Source: Plasmopara viticola
Lineage: Eukaryota > Oomycota > Peronosporomycetes > Peronosporales > Peronosporaceae
Direction: 5' to 3'
Assembly: GCA_001695595.3 (NCBI GenBank)
Contig: MBPM02000108.1
Span: 124,001-188,000, forward strand
DNA length: 64,000 nucleotides
The translations under genes and the position numbers were made by a program. Position 1 is the first letter of the stretch; each line of letters starts with the position of its first letter. The notes under the pieces were generated by a model, which did not search any database, was not told where the DNA came from, and saw only the letters and a list, made by a program, of their open reading frames with translations. Below, one piece after another: positions 1-12,000 of the stretch.

Positions 1-2764
1 GTGAAGTAATTCGTCCTTTTCTGTCGTAGGCATCTATACAGGAAATGTACTTCCAGGCGCTCATTGATCGCTCCGGGTTCTTGTGTAATAAAAATGCTAA
101 GCCCTCAAGCAAGACTGACAGCTTCTTAGTCTTGCGTGACCTGAGGCAAGTGAGAAAAGTGCTCCATCCTTCCTGAAATTTTCTCTCGAGGACTCAAAAC
201 TAGATGGACTACGATAACTACCGATTTAAGCGGGACAGCCGTAACTATTATTTCAAACAAAGCATGACTTCGCCTTTCTGACCTTTGCTTCATGTTAAGA
301 ATCAATTTGAGACACATCTCGCTATCTGCCTGACGTTAAAGGCTCTTATGGATCTAAATACAAAGACCTTATTAAGCCCTCACTCTTCGAACGTGAACCG
401 ATTTTTCTTCAGCATTATCAATATATAGGGTAATATTCCGCAATTACTAACTACTTTTTTAACCGACCTAATTGCATTAAACAGTGGTCGTTAGACCATG
501 TACAGCTTTTTGTTCGCACTTAGTCCTAAGTACAGCTTTCTCATGGTGAGTGAATGCCAAATCTGATATTGAATCAAGCAGGAGCTCTATTTTTTGCAGC
601 ATACACATTTTTTTGATTTTGTGATTAAGTTTGTCTTCACGACCTAGACAGTTGGCCTTCATAGCCATTTTATCGCTTTTAAGAACAAATTTATCGGTAA
701 AGAATGTTTGGACGATCTCCCGTATCTTAGGGAATCACTTGACTTGGGTCACACAACGTGGTAGTACCTCTAGCTAGTGTGACACTCACTGGTTTCGTGT
801 AGCCCCAAACTTTTAACCGAAACATGCTCTCTTGGAGTTTGGGAGCGTCGGCCAAGAACAAAACAAATCGGGCTAAAGAAAAGTCACGAGCAAAGCGTTT
901 TATCAAAAAAGTATAGAATTAAAAAATGACATTACGATAGTCATGAAAAAACGTAGATGTCTGACGTCTATCGAATCTGTTTGTGACGTTCAGACCAGGT
1001 AAAGCAATCAGCAAAATCAACGGCCGACTTGATAATTAAAATACAAATCCACGATCAATGGTTGGCGAGATTAGAAGCCTATCGACTTCGCGAGGAAATG
1101 GATCCAAAGAATTAATCGATGAATAATTTGGCATTTTTACTAGATCGTCTGAGTACGTCATCATGTTACGTTAATACCATTTCAGTGTAATCGACCTCAT
1201 GATATAAGCAGATGAATAAGCCATAGTCGCTAGTCCGGTTACCTAATGTGCTCTCGATATCCTCGAGTATTGTGAAGGTTCGATCATATCGATATTTTTC
1301 TACGCTATATCGGATGTGTACTCAGCTACGATCCACGTATCAGATCCTCCATGTTCTACTGATGCTTTAGATCATATCAGGTTCCCTCACATGTTGGACC
1401 ATCCAGTCAGACCAGCAGAATTTCAGTGCACGATCAGGTGGTAATGTGATACGGTCAATCAAATTTCTTTTCCTCGAAATCTGACTTGCACTCACTTCAG
1501 GAGAGGCGTCAGGATGATCAGCCTTTTCACAGAGATCATAGAATTTAGCAGAATCGAGAAATTGAATTTAAAAATAAGTTTTAATGAAGACGAATTCACT
1601 TTGAGCATCACAGGAAGCCGGTGCTGAATGGTAAAAAGTGCCCCCCCATGTGCTACGTATATAGCGAGTTGCGTCAGCCCGAAGCTAAGTTTAACGTAAT
1701 CGCTTATGACCAACTCCAAAAATAGTCAAGCATTTGAAAAGAAGTTTACGAGAGGCAAATAACTATAAACTGCCAATTTATTCTACCTGGCGCACCAACT
1801 TGTGATTCCCACACGGTGCGAGCTTCCTTCCTACGAAGACTTAACCAATCTAACCAGCATTTCAAGTCGAGGGGTGTAATTGGCCCAAATTACGGGTAGG
1901 ATTAATAATCCTAGAATTGCTTCGCTGGGGGGGTAAATTTTAGATTATTATGTGGATGTGGATGTAAAATGTTTCCATCGTAGCGCATGGTTTATGGTCT
2001 TTGCGCACAAGCTCTTGAATGTGTGATCAGGAAGCGAAGGACATAAACTGTTATTCGGCTTTGGTGGTTCATCACGAAGCATATGTTCATTTGGTGCAAT
2101 CTTACCAAGAACAATGCATAAACATGTTGCTTATTGCGTAGGGTATAAGATTTTACGGACGATACCGATAGGATGCATAAGTGTAGTTCGCTTGCATCAA
2201 GGCAGTAATACACTGTATACCAATTAACGTTTAAAAGGTGGATCAAACGCTTGAACGTATGATTGAAAAGATTTGGGTTAACTAGTCGCATACGCGGCTT
2301 CAAATTACCAGCCAGTCACCTCAAGCATGTAAGGATTGGCTTTCATGCCGATTGTAACGGAAGCCATAGAGGAGTTTTGTATATGACCAATAGCGACAGC
2401 GATGAATTAGCTGTGTTGCCGAATTTTACAAGTATGCGCCGAAAAAACGAGTGGAGTGCTATAGCACATACATCATCTAATGAATGGTTGAGTTACTCCA
2501 CCTTAATATTTTAGCCGGAGAATTCATTATCTCAATCACGCTGTGCATGGCCATAGAGTGTAAGTTTGGTCTTGCCGTGTGTCGATGCCATTCGAATGAG
2601 CCACATTGCATTCAAAACATATTAGAAATCCCAGATTTGGCGGGATCATTTTAAATATTTATAGAGATTTTTTAAAAACGCGCGCGCGGAGGAGTCCGCA
2701 CTCGAAAACAAGCATAGCGCTCGACGATCGCAGCAAGTAGCGGACACTGAAGCCAAGAGCACCA
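1..2764. other. Intergenic, no supported gene
   Basis: AT-rich sequence with only short open frames (at most about 100 codons) that overlap each other on opposite strands and lack recognisable motifs. A weak oomycete initiator-like sequence (TCATTTT) lies near 2645, about 120 bp upstream of the checkpoint kinase start, and could be part of its promoter. Nothing else is supported. Confidence 0.6.
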
Positions 2765-5700
2765 ATGACGAGAGGTGTTACGCACGATGGGGCTACATAT
2801 GACCACAAGCGTAAGGCAGACATTTTTGAATGGGAAACGTCGAAGGAGAACGTGGTACCGCTTAAGCGCGGCCGTAACGTAGCAGATCTGAACAAAGCCT
2901 TGCGCGACCACGACTCTTTTCAGACCAAGGTGCGGCTCGACGATGAATTAAAAGAAAGGGAAGAAGCCGTCATGGCGTACGATGGAGACGACCCACTCGC
3001 CGCTTGGCTAGAGTACGTGCGCTGGCTCGAGGTCAAAATGCCCGAGGACACACGCAAAAAATTTAGTGTGCTGGAAAAGTGCACGCGCGAGCTCAAGGAC
3101 AACTTACGGTATAAAAACGACATGCGATACATTCGGCTTTGGATACAATACGTGAGAGCATCGGATGCTAGTGTTTAATGCGATATTTATTGGTGCTGAT
3201 ATGTTATGTCGCTGTAGGCGGACTTAGTGTCCAATCCCAAGGATATTTTCAAGTATTTGTACCAGAATAAGATTGGTGAGCGTGTCTCGCTATTTTACAT
3301 CGGCTGGGCCTACGTCCTTGAGACGATGGCCAACTACCCACAGGCACACAAAATCTATTTAAAAGCCAGCCAGAAGTACGAGCTTTGAATGCGTTAACAA
3401 TGACAAGGATAGTTCTAATGTAGCTGGTCACAGGAATGCAGTGCCACAAGATCTGTTAGAAAGAAAGTACAAGGAATTTCAGAGGAGAATGAGTCGTCAA
3501 TGGCTGAGGATGACTGAGGAGATAGGAGTTAGCGGAATGAATGAGGTAACACACCGTCATGCACTTGAAAGCCTGTCGGCGTATGGTATGTTAGAACTTA
3601 ACGATGCCCAGCGGGAACAGCTTCACCAACACCGAGCATCGACTCGATTTCAGCGCGTCCAGAAGGCAAATGCGCATAAACCGGTATTTATGGTTTACGA
3701 GGATACTGTTACTCTCTCTGTTGATCCTTTAGACGGTAATGGTAATTGGAAAAAGCTCGCCACTATGCAGCAACAGGACAAAGAAAATCTACTCGCGCCA
3801 AGTACTTGGAATTCATCAAGACCTCGGCAAGAAAGTGGGCCGGAAGCTGGTCTACAGTCCGACTATCGACCGCCGCCCACTAATCGTCCAGACGTCAGCC
3901 CATTACAGGTTTTCGTAGATGATGAATTTTTTGAAAGCGAACCTAAGCGACGAACACCTCTTACACATCGTTACCATACGCTTCGGCAGCGAACGGATGG
4001 AGTGGCTACAGAGGAGGAGATGCTTGCACAGGAACCCCTAAAGAACTTTACTGCCAGCGACAAGAAGGCGCACCAAGCAATGCAAGACATCGCCGTAAAA
4101 TCAAGCTATGACGTCCAACAGACCACATCCATGACCGGTGAAGCTATCTCGTTTGAAGAGATTCGAGCACGCGCATATCAGCAAATTGTGGAGAGACGTC
4201 GCAAGGTGGAACATCGGGCCTTGCGAAATGTGACTCGCGACGTCGAATCCGCATCCAATGTAATTTTGTCCACGTCACCTGATACCTCATCAGGGACAGC
4301 ATCAGCAATTCCATACACAGACAAACCAGCATTGCGAATGCAGGCCACACCTTCGCTTACTAGTCGTTGCAATATAGCACCTGTCGTTACAAAGGCGCCA
4401 AATGAACGTGCGCCAGCGCCGAATGAAGACCAAGAGGACATGACGATCAACACTCGAGTTGCCCTGGAAGATATAAATAAAATGTTTTGCAGCCCACCAC
4501 GACAACCGAAGCCAAGTGTTTGGGATGCAAACGAGGACGCTCCGGTCGAGCGCATGCTTCATTTCAGCGTATTTGACGACTCAGTTGATAGCCTATCAGC
4601 CAATCAGGTTGAAAGACAAGACACGAATGAGTCTGTTGCAAAGCAAACGCAAATTATTAGTGATGGCATACTTGCTGAACGTTCAGCGGTTAATAAGAAC
4701 TCGTTTCAGGTGTTTAGGGATGATGCCCCAAAAGAACCTCGAAAAGAAAAAAAGCAAGAATTTCAGGTCTATAAAGATGATCTTCCTGATCATCCTCGCC
4801 CCGGAAAGAAGACCTGGAGTGAAAAAAGAAAGCCTCTCGTTTCCCGAGATGACCTGGTGCGCAATGTACGTCTAACGAACAAAGATGCTCTCATTCAGGC
4901 CCAGAAAGATGCGGCTGCAAAGGAAAGGTAGAGGATTCAATTAAAAAAAAATCTTTATGTTCGGCCATGCTTACCACAAATCGCAGCCACTGGACCAAAA
5001 GTGTCACCAAGAATTCAGTTCAAGTAGGGTCATCGAGGTATAGTCGTAAATCAATATCGAGCAACCGATACTGCAAGAAATTGCTATGCTAGCCACACTT
5101 TTTACTGACAATTTGACATCAGAGATATAATGCAATCAATAGCAGAAAGCACTGCAAAATATCATTTCGGCGCAGCTGCAGCACCCACTCTCGAGCTCGA
5201 CCCATTTACATTTGAAAACCGTCAAGCATTGATTTTAAATGAACGAGTTGACTGGTACTTGTGCTCGAGACCTGATGCTGTCAAGCTCCATTCACAAAAG
5301 TTGCCGCGGGCTCTTTGCAGTTATTCGCCTAAGCGCAAGCTGCATAAGTCAATTGTCATTAAAGCCGGCCCAACGCTTACACTTGAGCTATTTGGCGTGC
5401 TTGGTTCAGGATCGTTTGCTTATGTTTTTTCAGCAAACGTAATTGACACAGCTAGAAATATCACCTGGAACAAGGCCGTCAAAGTACGACAAGCACTTAC
5501 ATGGTGGGGCATACATTCGCAGCTTACACATCCGTACTTTATAAGATTGAAAAGGAGCGTCAGAATTTAGCGTGGGAGTTCTACATAACGAACAAGATAA
5601 AAAAAAAACTGAGGACTGAAAATGGGCTTTCGTACAAGAAAATTTCTGTGCCAACATTTACCGGACTTCATTTGTTTCCGGTGTGTGGCATTTCTGGCGT

Positions 5701-6508
5701 CAGGTAAACGTGTCATGCTGCAAATAGCGGACCTAATGTTTGCTTTGTATTGCTGCGGTAGAACGGAGCTTTGCTTATAATGGATAAGGGTCATGTTGGT
5801 ACACTTTTTGATGTTCTCAATTGCTACAAACAGGTTAGTCTATTACGCTTTCAATAATTGCAAAAAAATTAATCCAATCAATTTTGAACCTCTGTGCAGT
5901 CGGGCATACGATTTCCTGAAGTGCTGGCTGTTTACTACGGTATCAAAATGCTACGATGCATTGAGCTGCTCCATTGTGCAAACGTTCTTCACGGTGATAT
6001 TAAACCCGACAATTGGTTGATGAAACCTGGAAACCCAACATCGGATTTATCAATGATCATTGAAGATCCGCGGATGGACAATAATTTTCAAGCTGGTGAT
6101 CTTTACCTTATTGATTACGGAAGATCGATTGACCTGAGTCTTTATCCGGAGGGGACAAATTTTAAGGGCAGCTGCCACGCGAAAGGCTTTCAATGTATCG
6201 AGATGCTGACACAGCGCCCTTGGAAACACCAAATCGACACATTTGCTTTTTGTGGGACAATGCACTGCTTGCTCTTTGGGGAGTACATGGAAGTTAAGTC
6301 TCGTCGCAATTCCAAGGGTGCGATGCATTGGGGAATCGCTAGGCAATTCAAGCGGTACTGGGAAGTCGACATGTGGAAAGGGATGTTCCATGAGCTGCTG
6401 AATGTAAGCAGCTGCACAGATCAACCCTCCTTATTCGACTTACGAAGACGCTTGGAAAATTATTTTCTTTCCGATGAAAGTCGTCAGCGAGTACGCCTTC
6501 GCCACTGA
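2765..6508 (+). CDS. BUB1: MadBub: combined MAD3/BubR1-BUB1 spindle checkpoint kinase, 7 exons
   Basis: Predicted exons are 2765-3172, 3218-3375, 3434-4927, 5123-5483, 5546-5680, 5762-5833 and 5900-6508. All joins keep phase and give 1078 residues. The N-terminus has a KEN box (residues 27-29, WETSKENVVPLKRGR) leading into the Mad3/BUB1 TPR region (about 36-185), as in vertebrate BubR1. A second KEN box is at 305-307. A GLEBS-type Bub3-binding motif (ISFEEIRARAY) is at about 427-437. ABBA motifs (F-x-V-F/Y-x-D) lie at 274, 566, 613 and 632. The C-terminus is a BUB1-type kinase: glycine loop GSGSFAYVF (781-789), ATP lysine 807, catalytic loop HGDIKPDN (Asp about 909) and metal-binding IDYG (Asp 948). 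The family localises to kinetochores, phosphorylates histone H2A and inhibits APC/C-Cdc20. KEN boxes and kinase together indicate the unsplit ancestral form. Splice sites are inferred, not confirmed. Confidence 0.9.
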
Positions 6509-6935
6509 TAGCAAGCCTGGGCTTGGTGTCTCTTTTAACGCTTATCTCTTGTACTAGGACCTATTAAAGCAGTTGAGTCGACAAGACAGAATTGTAAGGA
6601 AGTCAGTCGTTTAGGTACGGCCGGAATAACTATCTCGAACCTCTTCGTAATATACTTATGGCATCTTTAACTTCCGCAATTGATAACAGCATATTCGCGA
6701 CTTAAACCACGGAAGTATCCTGCTTCGTGGATATTCAACCCCCGCAACAACAAGCACAAACAAGAAGACATAAGCGCAATACAAATGATCAGCAAACAAC
6801 AGTTTCTCCTGTGTATTTCTACTGTTTGTTAGTTCTTCGTTGTCACGACTACGACTCTTCGTTACGCCACCAAAGGTATGCCCTTTGCTCCATCTGATAA
6901 GATTCATGAGCTCAAATCACAACGCATTCAAAGTA
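6509..6935. other. Intergenic between convergent genes
   Basis: This 427 bp stretch lies between the 3' ends of the checkpoint kinase and SF1. It presumably contains both 3' UTRs. No further gene or structured element is seen. Confidence 0.6.
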
Positions 6936-8877
6936 TTACTGCGGCGGATTCCCGTTTGGCGGATGCTGATACTGTTCTACTCCATTAGCTCCAGTTGCGC
7001 CAGCACTCGCAGTTGTATTACCTGCTGATTGACCAAAGTGGCCGTAACCCTGGTAGCCCGCTGTCTGACTGCTTTGGTCCCATGATCCGTAATACGAATT
7101 ATACCCACTACTCCACCCTTGTTGTTCCCAGTTTTGACCCTGTGGTCGGTAATCGTACCCACCTGGCGGAGCCACAGGCGGCGGAAATGCCGTTGCCGGG
7201 GTAGAGCCCAAACCAGCCATACCGGGCGCTTGCACACCCGGCGCACCTGCTGTACCTGGGGCACCTATAGACTGCTGCATCATCCAGGGCTGTGACGATG
7301 TGCTCAGAGACGTTTTCACTGGTTGAAGCCACGGGGCTGCAGCGCCAGCTGCTGCTGCTTCGGGGATCTTTGGAGTAGTTGTGACCACAGGTGCTTCGCC
7401 AAGCTGCTGCATAAACTGCTGATATTCTTTGTCTATAACAGCATTTTCCTCAGCAGATTTTTGCTTTTGAGTACAATCGCGAGTCGGGTGACTAGAATCG
7501 CCACAAATGGCACACTTTATGTTGGCAGGCGTAAAGGTACCTACAACGTGCAATCAACAGAGCCCGCTTAGCTACAGTACAATAAACGCCACGCATAAAC
7601 ATCACTTCCTAATATAACTTACGTTGAGCATCCCTGTTGGGGCACTCCCATTGTCGATGACCCTTTTCGCCACAAATATGACAATAGTCGGCATCGCGGA
7701 GTGTACCATTGATCAGAGCTAGCTCCCGCAATTGCTTTTGCTTATGAGAGTTCTTCGTATCATCAACCGGCACAAGCAGACTTTGTACCTCTTTAGCTGC
7801 CCTTTCAATTTCATCCTCGCGATCACCCATAATCAGCACGTGCAGATCATCATTCTCATCGGCAAGCATCTTTTTGCCTTTGCTACCTTCTTTCACAGAC
7901 CCCTTGCCTCGAATAGCGATCTTGCAGTTCGTTTCTCGCTCCATGCGCTTCTGTGTGTTGCCACGCGGACCGATAATTAGCCCGATAAAGTTGTAGGACG
8001 GGAATTCTCGAATAGGAATATAAATTTTGCGGTGTAATTTCTGACGTGTGTAGTCGGCTGGTGGCTGGAAAAGTGGATTAATCTTTACGAGCTCATCGAT
8101 TGTCTCGCGCCGACGTTTTTCCAGCTCAGCCTTCATTCGAACTTCACGTGTATTTGTACGCTTTCCGTTTGAATCATATTGCGGAGGAGGCGACGGCGAT
8201 CGGTTGGGATCTTTCTCAATTAGCGCTGCATCCATCGCCACCGTCCTTAGCTTCTGACTGATACTCTCAAGCTGCGCACGGAGCAAAAGCATTTGCTGCT
8301 GATTCTGAGCCAGCAGACCACTCATTGCCGAGGCTGTGCTGGAAGCCGGCGCCCACCGTGACTTTTTCTTCTTCTCACCATTGGTGTCCGCCGCAGACTC
8401 TACAGGATCTCCCCATCGGCTCTTGCGGCGTTTTTTTGGCTGCGCTTCTGCTTCGAGTGTACTGCCCTTTCCAGCATCATCTTTTTCAGCTGAATTTTCC
8501 TTCTTCTGTGCAACTTTGGCGTCGTCTCCGTGCTCCGTGAACTTTATGTAAGCCTTGAGAACCTCCCGATACGGTTCCCACGTTTTAAGTTCTTGCCAAA
8601 AAAGCGGGTAGGTGCCGTACTTTGCCTGTCATATTGAGAATTACAATTTAGATGAAAAGTGACGCTGCAGTCATTAAGATTGTTATGGCACCTCAAGATG
8701 CGGTCGTTGACGGAACCATTGCTTCATGGGATGGTGGTAGCTCTTCATCATGGCTTCTCTCTCCTGCTGTTCTTCGTAGTCGTACTCTTCTGTAAAATTT
8801 TCATCCTCCTGCTTGGGTTTGTCGCCATCCACCGTCTCCATAAAAGCTGCAAAGCCGCCCGCATCCTCGCCCACCAT
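6936..8877 (-). CDS. SF1: Branchpoint-binding protein / splicing factor 1, 3 exons
   Basis: Exons are 8877-8692, 8625-7623 and 7540-6936 (introns 66 and 82 bp), giving 597 residues. SF1/BBP recognises the intron branchpoint and works with U2AF in early spliceosome assembly in the nucleus. Order of domains: an acidic N-terminal extension (1-125), two Arg-Trp motifs preceded by basic runs (KKRRKSRWG near 126-134; KKKKSRWAP near 147-155) that resemble the U2AF-ligand motif, the conserved SPSP phospho-site segment (near 205), the KH domain with GPRGNT (281-286) followed by a QUA2-like helix (about 361-371), CCHC zinc knuckle 1 (C377-C390), knuckle 2 (C406-C419, interrupted just upstream by intron 2), and a Gly/Pro/Gln/Tyr-rich tail. 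The ATG at 8877 is the first in frame of exon 1. Human SF1 begins almost directly at the RW motif, so the extension of about 120 residues is unusual. Confidence 0.92.
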
Positions 8878-9025
8878 GTTCAATGGGCCACCCGATGGTT
8901 GTTTACTCCGTCTGCTTTAGTCGGTGGTAGCAATACAAAGATTTGTGTATTAAGTCCTCCTTTTGTTTTTGGGCATCAGTATTGATCAATTGTCACATCC
9001 GTGGTGCTCCGTAGCTGACGAGACT
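8878..9025. promoter_or_regulatory. Bidirectional promoter between SF1 and GCN1
   Basis: Only 148 bp separates the divergent start codons of SF1 (-) and GCN1 (+), so both promoters must lie in or overlap this gap. A pyrimidine-rich run (CCTCCTTTTGTTTTTGGGC) starts near 8957. No TATA box is seen. Confidence 0.5.
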
Positions 9026-12000
9026 ATGTCGAAGCAAGAGGATGTGTTGCGGTCGCTACTAGACGCGGCCGTGCTGCACCCTTCCAATGTGGTGTTTATC
9101 CAGTCGTACCAGCATGAAGTGTTAGACAAGTGTAAGGCCGGCGAATTGCCGCTCAAGCGTCTAGCAAGCCAAGTATTGGCCGAGGCCTACCACTTGCAAT
9201 ATCGCAGCTCTGAGCAGCATTTGCGCGCACTGCTGGTCGAGGCTTGTAAACAGCTTCCATCTTTTTCAGAAAATTTTACTTACGTAATGTGCGCTAAGGT
9301 TCCTGCGCTCATTGCCTCTTTTGCAGGCGCGCGTGTCATTGCGCTGCGGCTTTCATGCGTCGTATTAGATGCGGCGCTAATGGCCAAGCCGGATGATGTG
9401 TGGCTTCTCGAGTTGCTATCAGCACAAAGTCGCTTACTGGAAGCCACGATTGGAGACAGTGAGCGCACCCAGCAGCGGGCGCGGAATGCGCTCCTTAAGC
9501 TGCTTAAGAAACACGGCCAAACACTATTCCTGCGCTACGTGGACATGATCATTGCAGCAGAACGCGAGGAGCAACATTATCAGCTATGGCTTGTGCTTAG
9601 TTATGGTGATGGATTGAGTAAAGAGGCGCAGGAGCTGATGTGGCAAAAGTACAATTTTTGGGCTTATGTGAGCAAGAAGCGCACATATGCACCGCTGTTA
9701 CAGGCCGACAGGAGGTTCAAACACTTAAGCTATGAACAGTTTGAGGATATAATTATGCCTTCTATGAGCAAAATGCTCAAGAAAGCGCCCGATACTGTGA
9801 TTGAAGCTGTAGGCGCGCTCGTGGTCGCCGCACCACTGGATTTTGGACGGTACTTGAGCGATGTTTTCCAGTCGGTTTTGATCTCTAAGCTTCGGGCGTC
9901 AAAGGAGGATGTGCGTACACATGCGGTTGTGCTGAGTAGTGCACTAGCCCGGTCACTCCGTCGCAGCGAACACATGCTGCAGTTTGTGACTATTATAAGT
10001 ACTTTGCTTGACGGTAAGCATGGTATTCTAGCACAATTCTATCAGCGCGATGCCGCTTTTGTAGTACTTCATGACGCTGCCGATGTCGCTACGGTGCAGT
10101 TTGACGCGGCGGAGGTACAAGAAAGCGCACTCGTTGCGATCGCATCATTGCTTAAAGCAGTGGGGAAGGAGGCAAACGAAGAAGCGCGTCACGTTGGACT
10201 ACTGACGCTTGGCAAGTGGCTTGCGCTTGCTGGCACGGGCGAATTGGACACGGTCACTACGAGTTGTTTAAAGGCTGGGTTAGAGGACAAATCTGAGACT
10301 GTAATTGCAGGCTATCTTCGTGTACTGGCGGTACTTTGTCGCTCTAGAGCCACTGCGGTTATTCCATTTGCGGATAAAATTGTTGCAGTTATTAATGAGT
10401 CGAACAAGAAGCCGAATGTCGTGCATCTCGATGGTGTGCTTGCTATTGCTTTGGCTGGATCCATTGCATCTACTAGTAGCGAGATGAGTGCGCGAATGGT
10501 CCAAAATAATGTTGCAGACCTGCTGCTAAGATCGACGTCCTTCGTTAAACATAGCGTGCAAACCTTGTTAAGTATAACATCTGGACAAATCGCCGGACCA
10601 GAGTCTCCAGAAATTTCGGCTCTTGTTGCTTTTTCTCAGGCTCTCGTCTGGGTCCTGGGACTACAGCATTCGGATGCTAGTGAGGTATATTTGTTGTTTG
10701 TGGAACTCTTGTTCTCGTCAAATCTCATTTTGCGTCAGAATGCTGAGCGTGCGCTGGAAGGTTTGTATCGATCATCTTTGGAGCACTGCCATGGCCTTGT
10801 CATTGCATTTGAGAAGAAAATTCAGGCATTTTCCGATAAAGACGAGGCTAGCATACCGCCTGCAGGCGTGCTTCGTCGTGCATTGCGCGAGATTGTACCG
10901 ATCACTATAAGTAAAGCCGATGACACGAAGGCGCGTGTGTTCCCATTTGTTATTTTTCTCGCCCACCACCCATTACTTGTTAAAGGCGAGAAGGCTAAAG
11001 CATTTTCACGCGAGTGGCACTTGCTTCGTTGTCGTTTTTTAAGTCCTGGTAGCGCTGCTACCATGGACGCAAATGACGGTGGGCCTCTCAGCGATGGTAG
11101 TTGTGTAGACAAATTTATTGCGGAACACGAGGATGTGAAGACAGCCCTTGTTGAGCTGTTGGCCAATGCCTGCACTGGTAAGCTCTATGCCACAAGTTCT
11201 ATGCAGCGATTGGCTGCACAACGCACATTGGCGACGCTACTTGACTTCGCGGGTGACGGTGAGGGTGAGGATCTTGCTTTGCATGTCATTGTTGAGGATC
11301 TTCTGGCGAAGCGCCTCGATAGTGAACAGATCGATGCTCTTAGCGAGAAGGATGTTAGTGTCTGCCAGACGCCTTTTGACGAGTTGTACGAGCATAAGAA
11401 AGATGCTGAAGAAGAGAAAGCCAACAGCCGTAACAAACGCACTTCTTGTCGTGGCAATAGGGACGAGCTGTGGGATCACGAGACACGCGAGGAACTTGAG
11501 CGTAAAAAGAAAGCCGAACAAGGGGCTCATGTAACAGAGTACACGACTGAGCAGAAGCTACTGCTGGCTAAGCAACAAAAATTGCGCGAAAAAGTTCAAG
11601 AGTCGCGCCGCGTCGTGGCTGCGGTTCTTGAAGCTATCGATATGCTTGCAGTCACTTGTCCAGACGAGCTGCACCCAGCGCTACCGTATATGCTTCGTTC
11701 TGTGCGTAGGCTATTCACTTGTCCTCTTTTTGAATCGGAAGCTTTTAATGCATCGATGGCTTTGGCCAAGGCCATCAGCCCACAGCCGCTTCGCTTCAAA
11801 TACCGAGACGTTGCCGCTGCTTTTCACATATCTTTGAAGCTTACCCAACATTTTGACGACAAAGCGAAGGCTGCTTACATTGCAGACATGGAGGGACTGT
11901 TCTTACGTCTTCTTAAAGAGCTCATGGAGTACGTGTTTGGCTGCCAGTTTGAGAATGAGATAGAATTCAACGCTGATGCTTCATACAACCTGATCCCTCC

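Noticed and set aside
1992..2514. Overlapping opposite frames of 103 and 83 codons upstream of the checkpoint kinase
   Set aside because: Neither has a recognisable motif or convincing codon usage, and they overlap each other.
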